41,598 bases of DNA from Pancytospora philotis (taxonomy: Eukaryota; Microsporidia), in NCBI GenBank assembly GCA_023647555.1, contig JALRLY010000241.1:1-41598 (forward strand), given 5' to 3'. Under the pieces are notes generated by a model, which did not search any database, had not been told where the DNA came from, and saw only the letters and a list, made by a program, of their open reading frames with translations. Shown one piece after another: positions 17,954-26,623 of the stretch. The first letter of the stretch is position 1, and the number at the start of each line of letters is the position of its first letter. The position numbers and the translations under genes are program-made.

Positions 17954-18910
17954 TCAGCGCGAGACCTCGTCCACGCGCTTGTAGATCCGGCGGTACGTGT
18001 GCGTGGGCTGCGCGCTGTAGGGCGCCTCGTAGTTCGGCGCGCTCTCGGACGGATGCTCGAAGTGGCTGAGCTTGGGCACCAGCGGCGCGGGTACCTCGAA
18101 GCGCTGGAGCTTCTTCCAGTCGATGGTGCTGAAGAACGGGTGCTGCATGATCTCCTCGATGCCGTTCGCGCCCAGGCGCTTCTCGCGCTCCTTGATGAGC
18201 AGCTTCTCGAGCAGGTCGCGCGCGTCGCCGGCGATCTCGCGCGGTATCGCCAGCGCCTCGTTGAGCACGCGCATGTAGATCTGCCCGGTGGCCGTGTCGT
18301 AGAAGGGCGGCTGGCCGCAGAGCATCTCGAAGACGAGGCAGCCGAGCGACCAGTAGTCGGTCTCCTTGGTGTCGCCGTTCCCGAGCAGCTTCTCGGGCGC
18401 CATGTACTCGGGCGTGCCGCATATCGTGTACACGTTCTCGTTCACCTTCGTCGCGAAGCCGAAGTCCGCGAGCTTGATGTGGCCGTCGGCGTTGATGAGG
18501 ATGTTCTCGGGCTTCAGATCGCGGTAGAGGATGTCCTTGTCGTGCAGGTACTTCAGCGCGATGATGATCTCGGCCGCGAAGAAGCGCGCCACGTCCTCGG
18601 CGAAGCACTGGTACTTCTTGATGTAGTAGAACAGCTCGCCGCCGCGCACGTACTCCATGATGATGAAAATATACTCGTCGGTCTCGATGGTGTGCAGGAA
18701 CTTGACGATGAACGGGCAGAAGCACGCCTCCTGCAGGATCTGCGACTCGTTGTATATGTTGTCGAGCTGGCGGTTGGCCTTGAGGAACTGCTTGTTCATC
18801 CGCTTGATCGCGTACAGCTTGTCGTTGTTCACGTAGCGCGCCAGGAAGACCTTGCCGAACGCGCCGGAGCCGATGATCCGCAGGAACTCGAAGTCTCTGT
18901 AGGAAAGCAT
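17954..18910 (-). CDS. cAMP-dependent-type AGC protein kinase catalytic subunit
   Basis: A 318-residue Ser/Thr kinase closest to PKA. Glycine loop GSGAFG (14-19), VAIK-type lysine K36, catalytic YRDLKPEN, ADFGFA, and an activation loop TICGTPEYMAPE with the phosphorylatable threonine are all intact. The AGC C-tail begins with APLVPKLSHFEHP but lacks a recognisable terminal FxxF hydrophobic motif, ending instead in a basic YRRIYKRVDEVSR. The frame extends to an ATG at 18961, but AAAATTTT at 18932-18939 lies inside that extension, so the start at 18910 is preferred. No N-terminal A-helix extension is present. Substrates unknown; no regulatory subunit lies nearby. Confidence 0.9.
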   Translation of the reverse strand: MLSYRDFEFLRIIGSGAFGKVFLARYVNNDKLYAIKRMNKQFLKANRQLDNIYNESQILQEACFCPFIVKFLHTIETDEYIFIIMEYVRGGELFYYIKKYQCFAEDVARFFAAEIIIALKYLHDKDILYRDLKPENILINADGHIKLADFGFATKVNENVYTICGTPEYMAPEKLLGNGDTKETDYWSLGCLVFEMLCGQPPFYDTATGQIYMRVLNEALAIPREIAGDARDLLEKLLIKEREKRLGANGIEEIMQHPFFSTIDWKKLQRFEVPAPLVPKLSHFEHPSESAPNYEAPYSAQPTHTYRRIYKRVDEVSR

Positions 18911-18985
18911 GGGTGGCAGGGCCGGCGCGTCAAAATTTTCGCAGCACGAAAAGCGGAGCATTTATTGAATAGCAGCACGGCGCAG

Positions 18986-19609
18986 CTATGCCTCCGGGAG
19001 GACTACGGTGTAGTCCAATGTCAGTCCATCCGCGATGGAGCAGTGCGGCGCGGCCACGCTCTTCGGCTTGCCGTTTTTGGGCGGAATGACGAAGAAGAGC
19101 CGCGCGACGCGGGAGTTCAGGAAGCGCAGAGTGACGGTGATGCGGATGGGCGACAGCGGGCAGTCGACCATGGCGGGCACCACCAGCTCCTCTGACTGCA
19201 GCTCGGGGGCGTCCGGCCACAGCGAGCATATGTGGCCGTTCTCGCCGACACCGAGCAGGCACACATCAATCGGCCCATCGCGCATGTGCGCACGGACGGT
19301 GCGTTCGTATTCCCTGGCAGCTTCGTCGCCGGACAGGTCCGCGGGTATGGGGAACGCTTCCGCCCGGATACGGCCAAGGAACTTCTGCGCGTCGCTGAAA
19401 TTCCTGCACCTCGGATCCGCGCGCTCATCGGCGAAGAAGATGCGCCACTTGGAGCAGTCCATGTCGGCGTAAGCAGGACTGTCCAGGCAGGTAAGCAGGG
19501 AGCCGCCTGAGATCATCAGGTTGCAGCTGCGGCCGTCGAACTTTGCAAGGATGCCGAGCAGGGCCTGAGAGAAGTCCCCGGTCCTCACCACTGTTGCGCT
19601 TCCGCCCAT
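18986..19609 (-). CDS. SOL: 6-phosphogluconolactonase
   Basis: A 207-residue enzyme hydrolysing 6-phosphogluconolactone in the oxidative pentose phosphate pathway, supplying NADPH and pentoses. Family motifs in order: LMISGGSLL, WRIFFADERADP, CLLGVGENGHICSLWP, and SPIRITVTLRFLN with a later lysine-rich loop. It is shorter than most eukaryotic forms but keeps the catalytic G-x-G-E-N/D-G-H motif. It lies 75 bp upstream of the kinase on the same strand. TATAATTTCC and GGCCC precede the ATG. Confidence 0.9.
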   Translation of the reverse strand: MGGSATVVRTGDFSQALLGILAKFDGRSCNLMISGGSLLTCLDSPAYADMDCSKWRIFFADERADPRCRNFSDAQKFLGRIRAEAFPIPADLSGDEAAREYERTVRAHMRDGPIDVCLLGVGENGHICSLWPDAPELQSEELVVPAMVDCPLSPIRITVTLRFLNSRVARLFFVIPPKNGKPKSVAAPHCSIADGLTLDYTVVLPEA

Positions 19610-20004
19610 GGGCCTGTCCGTGTAGGAAATTATACGGAAGGCAAGCTCTGCCTGTGGGATACGGAAGCTGAGCTATCACATTCGCTGCTGCTACTTAAAT
19701 ACTATCTGCCAGGTCTACTACGCTTACCAGCTAGCAATGGCTGTGTTTATTCTTGCTACTACTATCGAGTGCTTACGGCCGCATGGGTAAAATTTGCAAC
19801 GGAACTGTAACCGCCGCGCATTCGATCAGCAAAATTTTACGGATAAGCTGAAAGCACGGCCACAAGGCGATATGCCATCTTAGAGCTGTACGTTATTTCA
19901 CGGCTATACGTTATTTCACGGCTATACGTTGTGACAGACATGTGACACAATGACATACAATACGGCACTGAAACAACTTTAAATATTATGAGCAGGAACA
20001 ACGT
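19610..20004. other. 395-bp divergent promoter region
   Basis: Lies between 6-phosphogluconolactonase and the zinc transporter. It contains the 18-bp tandem repeat at 19885-19931 and two AAATTT-like blocks (near 19788 and 19831). No gene recognised. Confidence 0.5.
19885..19931. repeat. 18-bp tandem repeat
   Basis: Two full copies of GCTRTACGTTATTTCACG (19885-19902, 19903-19920) and a partial third beginning GCTATACGTT. It lies about 75 bp upstream of the zinc transporter start, where it could bind a regulator. Confidence 0.85.
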
Positions 20005-20976
20005 ATGAAGATGCACATGGGCTGCAGCAGCCACACAGGCGCGCACGGCAGCGATATCAGCAGAATCGTGAAGGTGTCGCTGCTGATCAGCGTGTTTATG
20101 GTCTTAGAGCTCTGGGGCCACTACCGCACGCGCAGCTTGAGTCTGCTGGCCGACGCGCTGCATCTCCTCGTCGATATCTCGGGGTTCGTCGCGAGCATCG
20201 CCACGCTGAAGCTGGCCGAGCGCAAGCAGAGCAAGAGCATGACGTGGGGCTACCAGCGCGTGGAGATCCTCGGCGCGATGCTCTCGGTGATCCTGATATG
20301 GATAGCCGTGGGCTACCTCATGGTCGAGTCCCTCCACAAGTACCTGCATCCGCAGGAGATAGACGGGTCGGTGTTCCTGGTGGTCGCGGTCGCCGGATTG
20401 GCCGTAAACCTCGTGAGCCTCTACATTCTGCACTCCGGGGAGCGCAGCGCAAGTGGGCAGCAGCGGAGCCTGAACCTCCGCGCAACGTACGCCCATGTGC
20501 TCGGGGACGTGGCGCAGTCCGTCGGCGTGATCGTGGCCTCGAGCATCATCTACTTCCGGCCCGCATTTGTCCTGGCCGACCCCATCTGCACCGTTATATT
20601 CGCACTCACGGCGCTCGCCTCCACCTTCCACGTCGTGCGCGACGGGCTCTACATTCTGGCGGACGGCGCGCCGCGTGGCGTGGACCAGGAGGGAATCAGA
20701 CAGTTCGTGCTCGCCGAGCCCGTTGTCATAAGCATCGTAGACATGAAGATATGGTCGCTCTCCACTGACAAGCACGCGATCCTCCTCACAGTGCTGGCCG
20801 ACAATCTGCTCATGCGGGAGTACGAGGGCCTGCTCCACAAGCTGCGCACATTCCTACGGGAGCAGCACCGCTTCGACACGGTCAGCATCCAAATAGAGAC
20901 ACCGCAGACCAGCGGCGATAGCGCCACCTTTGAGCCGGGCAGCGCGGCCTTCCCTGCTCTGCCCGTGGCAGCCTAA
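20005..20976 (+). CDS. Cation diffusion facilitator, zinc transporter (ZRC1/ZnT type)
   Basis: A 323-residue membrane protein exchanging Zn2+ (or related metals) for protons, moving metal out of the cytosol. Six membrane helices are visible. The metal-site motifs are SLLADALHLLVD in helix 2 and HVLGDVAQSVG in helix 5, giving the ZnT H/D pair. The N-terminus carries a few His/Cys (MHMGCSSHTGAHG), and the cytosolic C-terminal domain is beta-rich. The His-rich loop of larger ZnTs is missing. AATAAA follows the stop immediately. Start at the first ATG in frame; no AAATTT/CCC motif is seen. Confidence 0.9.
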   Translation: MKMHMGCSSHTGAHGSDISRIVKVSLLISVFMVLELWGHYRTRSLSLLADALHLLVDISGFVASIATLKLAERKQSKSMTWGYQRVEILGAMLSVILIWIAVGYLMVESLHKYLHPQEIDGSVFLVVAVAGLAVNLVSLYILHSGERSASGQQRSLNLRATYAHVLGDVAQSVGVIVASSIIYFRPAFVLADPICTVIFALTALASTFHVVRDGLYILADGAPRGVDQEGIRQFVLAEPVVISIVDMKIWSLSTDKHAILLTVLADNLLMREYEGLLHKLRTFLREQHRFDTVSIQIETPQTSGDSATFEPGSAAFPALPVAA

Positions 20977-21065
20977 AAATAAATTAGTTAATCATGCTGG
21001 GTTTGCACTGCCATGCAGTGTTCGGTAATTTTAATGATTAATTTGGACTTACTATTTTACAGAAT

Positions 21066-22196
21066 TTAATGTGTGTCTTGGGGCATCTCGAGCACGGACA
21101 TGGATACAACTGCTAACTTTTTAAACAACAAGTCGAGGGTAGAAGTTACATTGCTGGTATTAGGGTGCTGTAAGAACTTAGTTTCGATGAAATTATCTAA
21201 GCGCTCTACCACTCCCTGCAGCATGTCTTCCAGATCCATGCGCTCACTCACGTTAAACAGGTGCAGCTTAAAATCAGCGAGCTCGCGCTTGATCAATTCG
21301 TGGGCATCCTCCAGGTCTGTGCTCCAGAACTCGCTGATTATATCCGGGCTGATCCAGTGCAGATCATCATCAGTTTTGAGCTTAAATGCATCGATTCTCC
21401 CGAGCATCTCTTCGAGGGAGCGATCGACATGGCGCTCCGCGGCTGAATGGAACTTTTCATAGAAGTCTACGCATGCGGAGACAGTCAGCTCTTCTGGCGA
21501 AATCGCGTAGAAATCAGCACTGTCAAATGCAAATGGTGTTTGATAGCACTGCTCTAAACTATTGAGCGACGCAAAGCGATCTTGAACAGCTTCTTTGAGG
21601 TCTGAGATCCGCTTCGCTATGGATTTTGCGTTAGCCACTGTTTCGTTCTGCATCGCGGCGAAGAAAGGCCGCGCCGCATCCAGCGGCTCTGGCAGCGCCT
21701 CCAGCAGCCTGCAGGAGTTGATGATCAAGCAATCGTACGTCTCCAACTTTCTGCGCAAGCACGCGTAGCTATTGTGCAAATGTAGGCACAGGGCGTGCTT
21801 CAGCCGCACAGAAGTGGCAAGTTCTTTGCACAGCAATGCTTTATCCACAGAGCCGCGCGCGACAATGCAGTGTTTATTTTTTATCTTATATGCTTGCTTC
21901 AGGTATATCCGCAGCGCACTCTCCAGCTGCTCGGCAAAGAGCCCGAGCCCTGTCTGCATGTGATAGTCGGAGGTGGCTTTGGCGAGGCAGCAATTGTACA
22001 GCGACTGGAGTGGCGCAGTGATTAGGGCCTGCAGCGCGTTGCACCGCATGGTAGCCACGGGATCTGGGCCCCTGCCTGCTACGGCGTATAGCTGATCATC
22101 GATATAACCATTAACAGACGAGGGCGTGGCAGTTCCATCCGCACCGTACAAGGCGAAGAACCGCGCAGCACGCACAATTTCGACTAAGGCTATCAT
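21066..22196 (-). CDS. Secreted helical protein, family member 1
   Basis: A 376-residue protein of a family represented four times here and not recognised otherwise. The frame extends to an ATG at 22235, but AAAAATTTGCCC lies directly before the ATG at 22196, which also begins a hydrophobic leader (MIALVEIVRAARFFALYG). The body is mostly helical. The family core is an L..YLK.AY pattern, then a Cys/Lys-rich turn (CIVARGSVDKALLCKELA), then LKHALCLHLHNSYACLRRKLETYDCLI. The C-terminal half has weak conservation. Role unknown; probably exported. Confidence 0.7.
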   Translation of the reverse strand: MIALVEIVRAARFFALYGADGTATPSSVNGYIDDQLYAVAGRGPDPVATMRCNALQALITAPLQSLYNCCLAKATSDYHMQTGLGLFAEQLESALRIYLKQAYKIKNKHCIVARGSVDKALLCKELATSVRLKHALCLHLHNSYACLRRKLETYDCLIINSCRLLEALPEPLDAARPFFAAMQNETVANAKSIAKRISDLKEAVQDRFASLNSLEQCYQTPFAFDSADFYAISPEELTVSACVDFYEKFHSAAERHVDRSLEEMLGRIDAFKLKTDDDLHWISPDIISEFWSTDLEDAHELIKRELADFKLHLFNVSERMDLEDMLQGVVERLDNFIETKFLQHPNTSNVTSTLDLLFKKLAVVSMSVLEMPQDTH

Positions 22197-22208
22197 GGGC
22201 AAATTTTT
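22197..22208 (-). promoter_or_regulatory. AAAAATTTGCCC start motif
   Basis: Read on the minus strand, AAAAATTTGCCC abuts the ATG at 22196 directly. The identical string precedes ABCE1. Confidence 0.6.
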
Positions 22209-22553
22209 GCGCCTTGTAGTACACAACAAAGCCACCTAGGAGGCTCTAAACATAAAAAATACTGATTTATAATTGCTCTCATCCTATGTAAACATTCATT
22301 GCACAGCCCATAGCACGGCAGTATGTAAAATTGAACATGGCAGGATTGTGTGTGAAGGAATTCATAATCGTTGGAGCCTACTCAAGCATAAGACTCACCT
22401 GTGCATGCTACAATGTACCACTCGAAATGGCACCAGAAGGAAATGCTAATCGGAAAAGCACTTCCTGCAATGCGTCAGATGTGTACAGGCTGTTTCATTA
22501 GTGAAGTGCTAGCGTCAGCTAAAAGAATATGAAAATAAGCGGTTTCTATGAGT
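22209..22553. other. 345-bp spacer
   Basis: Spacer between two tandem family genes. Apart from a short plus-strand frame at 22337-22501, nothing is recognised. Confidence 0.5.
22337..22501 (+). CDS. Possible 54-residue small protein
   Basis: An ATG frame preceded by GTAAAATTGAAC, which weakly resembles the local start motif. The product is Cys-containing with a short hydrophobic stretch (FIIVGAYSS). No family recognised; it may be a chance frame. Confidence 0.15.
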   Translation: MAGLCVKEFIIVGAYSSIRLTCACYNVPLEMAPEGNANRKSTSCNASDVYRLFH

Positions 22554-23669
22554 TTATTCTTCCTTGTCCCAACCATCGTCCTCGATCGTTAGAAGATCAG
22601 GGATCAATCTATTGCATTTTAGAAAATTTTCGATCGTACTATGCGTTATACGGTCGCTGGAGCCCTGTTTGAGCTTGCGCTGAATATAAAAATCTAAATG
22701 CTGGGCAGCGCCAATCATGAGCTCTGTTACGTCCGTCCGTAGTTGCACGTTGTCGAGATGTATGCGGAACCGGTTTAGCTCATCAAGGACAAACAGACGT
22801 GCGTCATTCAACCTTTTACGCAGCGTCCTGATAGACTCTCTCGGGAGTATCGGGTTAATACAGAGATCCTCGGGAATGCAACTCAGCCTATCCGATACCC
22901 TTGCAGAAATGGCCTTGGTATGGGAGCGCGCACATACGGCAAAGTCTCTGTAGACTCTCAGGTCCTCGAGGGGCGTGCTTATAGGGATATAGCACGGCTC
23001 GGTGTAACTAATTTGTATATCATGCCTGAGCTGCTCTTTGCAACCGAATAGACGATCCGCAACAAGCGCAGCTTTTTTCCGTAGAGGGTTCCGGATGGCG
23101 CGCGACGTATTCACTATCGACAGGATGGCCTCCAGCAGCTTGGAAAGATTGACAATAAAACTGTCGTATGCAGCCATTTTACCGCACATGGCCACATAGC
23201 TGTCATACAGATCCAAGAATAGGGCAGATTTCAGCCTCGGAGAGTCAGCGAGCTCTTTGCACAGCGAGTCTCTATCTACGTCTTTGCGTTTGGTAACGCA
23301 TCCCTCATCATTGTGCTCGTATGCGCGCTCGACGTACGCGTGCAGTAGCCTTTTCAGCCTATCCGCCATAAACTCAACCCACCGTATATGGTGGTCTAAA
23401 GATGTATCCTCACTACCGAAGTGGCCATACAGTCGCTTCAGCGGAACGTCAATGAGCTTTTGAAGAAGACCACGGTTCGTGGGGCTGGCAGTATCTGGAC
23501 TAGAGGCGCAGCTCTGCTGAGCGTGTTTATGACTCGCGGCTGCGCTTGATGGGTATACAACCCTTACATTTTTCCTAGGTATGGGCGCGCTATCGTTAGC
23601 TGCTATGCTCCAGGCCCCCTGCGCAGGCATGGCAAGCGCCTGAGCAACCGCCAATAACAAAAATTTCAT
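22554..23669 (-). CDS. Secreted helical protein, family member 2
   Basis: A 371-residue paralogue of the genes at 21066 and 23783. The signal peptide MKFLLLAVAQALAMPAQGA is nearly shared with the next copy. The family core runs from HHIRWVEFMADRLKRLLHAY through KRKDVDRDSLCKELA to LFLDLYDSYVAMCGKMAAYDSFI. The C-terminus is acidic, and its stop overlaps AATAAA. GGTAAAAATTTTACCC lies 3 bp before the ATG. Function unknown; export inferred from the signal peptide. Confidence 0.75.
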   Translation of the reverse strand: MKFLLLAVAQALAMPAQGAWSIAANDSAPIPRKNVRVVYPSSAAASHKHAQQSCASSPDTASPTNRGLLQKLIDVPLKRLYGHFGSEDTSLDHHIRWVEFMADRLKRLLHAYVERAYEHNDEGCVTKRKDVDRDSLCKELADSPRLKSALFLDLYDSYVAMCGKMAAYDSFIVNLSKLLEAILSIVNTSRAIRNPLRKKAALVADRLFGCKEQLRHDIQISYTEPCYIPISTPLEDLRVYRDFAVCARSHTKAISARVSDRLSCIPEDLCINPILPRESIRTLRKRLNDARLFVLDELNRFRIHLDNVQLRTDVTELMIGAAQHLDFYIQRKLKQGSSDRITHSTIENFLKCNRLIPDLLTIEDDGWDKEE

Positions 23670-23782
23670 CGTGGGTAAAATTTTTACCTTATTTACATTC
23701 GAGCAGGTACCTGCGTCGCTAGTTAAAAGAGATGCTCACGCGCATCATAATGAATAATACGCATATACTAATTCGATGAAAT

Positions 23783-24904
23783 TTATTCTCTCTTTCTATC
23801 GCCCTTGAAATGCGATTCTACAAGAATTTGGACCAGCTCATCGGTGTTTAGCATATCTTCAATCGTACCGTATGCAATGCTAGAGTAAAGCGCGTGCTTG
23901 AGCTGGAATTGAATATTGAAATCTATTTGCTGGGCTGCTTTAGTCATAAGCTCGTCTGCGTCCGCCCGTATTTTCACGCTGCAGAGGTGATCCTTGAAGC
24001 ACTTGAGCTCAAAGAGGATGAACAGATAGGCGTCGCGTATCTTCTTGCACATCGTACCGATGGTTTCGCTTGGGATACACGGGCTGACATAGACGTGCTC
24101 AGGAATGCGAACCAGTTTCTCCAGCATCTTTTTAGTAATAGCTTCGATATGGGAGCGTGCGCTCGACGCAAAATCTTCATAGACTCTCGCGTCCTCGAGG
24201 GGCATGCTTATAGGGATGTAGCACGGCTCGCTGATACTACTCTGCAAATTGCGCTTGAGCTTCTCTACGTAATTAAGATAACGTTCTGAGTCAAACGCGG
24301 CGCTGCTCTGCAGAGGATTCAGGGCCATCCGCGGCGCGTCCGGAAATGCTGAGATGGTGTCCAGCAGCTGGGAGGCATTGGTTATCAGGCTGTCGTACGC
24401 AGCCAGCTTACCGCACATGGCCACATAGCTGTTGTAAAGATCCAGGAATAGAGCGGATTTCAACCCCGCGGAGACAGCGAGTTCTTTGCACAGCGCGTTC
24501 ATATCTACGTCATTACGCTTGCAGAGGCATGCCATATCGTCTAGCGAGTATGCACGTTTAATGTATGCGTGCAGCAGTCTTCTCAATTTACCAGCAATGA
24601 ACTCGCAGTACCGTGTCTGGTGAAGCAAAGATGCATCTTTCACCCGGTAGTTGTATAACCGTCCCAGCGGGGCATTAATGAGGTGTCGAAGGAGAATACC
24701 GGGCTTGGGACCAGCAGTGTCTGGACTAGAGACGCGGCCGTTTTGAGCGGGGCTATAAGCAGCGGCCGCGGCTGATGCGCATGTGACGCCCGCATTCTCT
24801 CCAGGTTGGGGTAGGCCACGGTTGGCTGCTACATTCTCGGCCTCCTGTGCAGGCATAGCAAACATGTGCGCGACCAGCGCAACCGCCAGCAACAAAAATT
24901 TCAT
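23783..24904 (-). CDS. Secreted helical protein, family member 3
   Basis: A 373-residue protein, the closest relative of the gene at 22554: the same MKFLLLAVA leader and family core (TRYCEFIAGKLRRLLHAY, KRNDVDMNALCKELAV, LFLDLYNSYVAMCGKLAAYDSLI) and similar C-terminal halves (EPCYIPIS is identical). The frame continues upstream to an ATG at 25042, but the leader fixes the start at 24904. The stop overlaps AATAAA. Upstream is AAAAAATCCGCCC, a variant of the usual motif. Role unknown. Confidence 0.75.
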   Translation of the reverse strand: MKFLLLAVALVAHMFAMPAQEAENVAANRGLPQPGENAGVTCASAAAAAYSPAQNGRVSSPDTAGPKPGILLRHLINAPLGRLYNYRVKDASLLHQTRYCEFIAGKLRRLLHAYIKRAYSLDDMACLCKRNDVDMNALCKELAVSAGLKSALFLDLYNSYVAMCGKLAAYDSLITNASQLLDTISAFPDAPRMALNPLQSSAAFDSERYLNYVEKLKRNLQSSISEPCYIPISMPLEDARVYEDFASSARSHIEAITKKMLEKLVRIPEHVYVSPCIPSETIGTMCKKIRDAYLFILFELKCFKDHLCSVKIRADADELMTKAAQQIDFNIQFQLKHALYSSIAYGTIEDMLNTDELVQILVESHFKGDRKRE

Positions 24905-25353
24905 AAGGGCGGATTTTTTATCTTTGTTTTGATTTGAGAAGGCCGCGCGGCGCTGTACACGTAGATGCAGATACAGTAGTTGCGCGTTGCCATCTGCAGA
25001 GAGTAATAAATTTATTAGGAAAATTTTTGATCTCTTTACCACAGCACATCCTGCCCAGTACCGCCATCGCAGGCCTGCGCGCCAACCCCTAGGCTGCTAC
25101 CTGTCTATGTGAAAGCTTCTCACCGCGCCCGCACGGCACAGATCCAGTATTTTCTTGTTGTTCAGCGTTTATCCGGCAATAACACGGTGAATGAATTGGA
25201 CACTGCAAGTGCATTCCAGTCCACGCTTAGCTAAGAAAACGCCGCCCGTTGCCGTGGACACAAGGCACGGGCGCGAGCTCGGCTCGATCACGCAGAATGA
25301 TTATAACACGTCATCATTTATAGAACAGCAAATATCGGAGTATTGCGCACCCC
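24905..25353. other. 449-bp divergent spacer with inverted repeats
   Basis: Separates family members 3 and 4. The segment 25197-25286 holds four inverted repeats in succession: TGGAC/GTCCA, the palindrome CTTAGCTAAG, GCCCGTTGCC/GGCACGGGC with one bulge, and CGAGC/GCTCG. It is a possible structured RNA. No tRNA boxes are found. Confidence 0.35.
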
Positions 25354-26442
25354 ATGCGCTGCGTGACTAAACTTACATGTATTGCGCAATGCATTGCGAT
25401 TCCTATGTGGGGCAGGCTGGGTGGCTTTGACGATGATTCATTGGCTAGCAACCCAGCTCTGGATAGCACCACCGCGCCTCACTCAAGCGGCACTTTCTCC
25501 CAGGCGCCGCCTTCGGGCTCAGTAGCCACCGCAGACAGCCGTTCAGAGGCCGCCCGTACGAGCCTACCAGAAATGGTGCTGAAGTTCAGCGAGGATGACA
25601 TTACAGCCCCGGATTACCACAGGCGGTGGATAGCGCGGTGCAGTGAGCAGCTTAGGGCCATGCTCACAGCTTACGTGAAGAAGGCGTATGGCTATAGCAG
25701 CTTTGACAAACGCGAGGAGTTCAAAATGGATCCACTGCTTGATGAGTACGCGGCGGAGTGGAAGCTGTTCGTAGCGGAGAACAGTCTGCTGCGTGAGAGT
25801 TACGGCCACGTCCTTCTCCGTTTGCAGTTGTACAGAACGCGGATTTACGATTTTATCTATCTGCTGAGGACTTTGTCTTTAAGGCCTGCAGCGGGTAGCA
25901 GCGGAACAGCGGAGCTTGATGCTATGAAAGAGCACTTTAGCGCAGAATACGAGAGGCTAAGACTGGCAGGAAGCTCTTTCATCTACGATGATCTGGTGCC
26001 ACCGGTCACTAAGCCAGCAGCCGAGTCATTTTCCAGTGACGATATAAAGGGTCTTAAAGGCTATTGCGTGGACATGATCGGTCGCGTTGACTCTCTTCTG
26101 AGGGGATTGGCATCTTGCATGGCCAATGCTGACCCTGGGATGGATTTACGCGCGCAATCGGTCTTTCCCGCTTTCAAGCGCGAAGATTGGAACACGACGC
26201 TTGGGGAGACGGGCGGGCAAATAAAAAATGAGCTCGAGCACTTGTGTTTGCATGCCTCTAGTGTCCTAGAACGCTTCGATTGCAGGGTGTTCATGCCACA
26301 CATGGCGGTGCTCGTAGACTTTAACCTTTTGCAGCACAGCAATGCGAATCCTGGACAAAGAATAACCACCGAGGCAGTCGATGCTATTGTTGCAGATATC
26401 GCTAGGAGAGTTGCTGAGTGTGTGCCGCATGCCGCAGAATAA
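25354..26442 (+). CDS. Secreted helical protein, family member 4 (diverged, inverted)
   Basis: A 362-residue protein on the opposite strand from its three relatives. It keeps the family core in altered form: DYHRRWIARCSEQLRAMLTAY, then KREEFKMDPLLDEYA, then LLRESYGHVLLRLQLYRTRI. A short leader (MRCVTKLTCIAQCIAIPMWG) is a weaker signal peptide than those of members 2 and 3. A Ser/Thr/Pro-rich stretch (residues 25-70) follows it. CACCCC precedes the ATG without an AAATTT block. The stop overlaps AATAAA. Function unknown. Confidence 0.65.
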   Translation: MRCVTKLTCIAQCIAIPMWGRLGGFDDDSLASNPALDSTTAPHSSGTFSQAPPSGSVATADSRSEAARTSLPEMVLKFSEDDITAPDYHRRWIARCSEQLRAMLTAYVKKAYGYSSFDKREEFKMDPLLDEYAAEWKLFVAENSLLRESYGHVLLRLQLYRTRIYDFIYLLRTLSLRPAAGSSGTAELDAMKEHFSAEYERLRLAGSSFIYDDLVPPVTKPAAESFSSDDIKGLKGYCVDMIGRVDSLLRGLASCMANADPGMDLRAQSVFPAFKREDWNTTLGETGGQIKNELEHLCLHASSVLERFDCRVFMPHMAVLVDFNLLQHSNANPGQRITTEAVDAIVADIARRVAECVPHAAE

Positions 26443-26623
26443 ATCCATTGAAAGAATTTTGGTTACTTGGAAGCATTGTTCTGGTAGAGACATGCATCGT
26501 TGAAGTCGGAAATGGCCATTGCCGTCTTTTTCCTCCTATTAATCGAACAGAACCCCGACTACCGAATAACTGAATCTAAAGATTTATTTTTGCCCGTAGC
26601 CCATTCTCCAGCCACACTGCTGC

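Noticed and set aside
17768..19195. 475-codon plus-strand frame across kinase and 6-phosphogluconolactonase
   Set aside because: Antisense shadow of two well-supported enzymes; composition is low-complexity Glu/Leu/Val/Arg.
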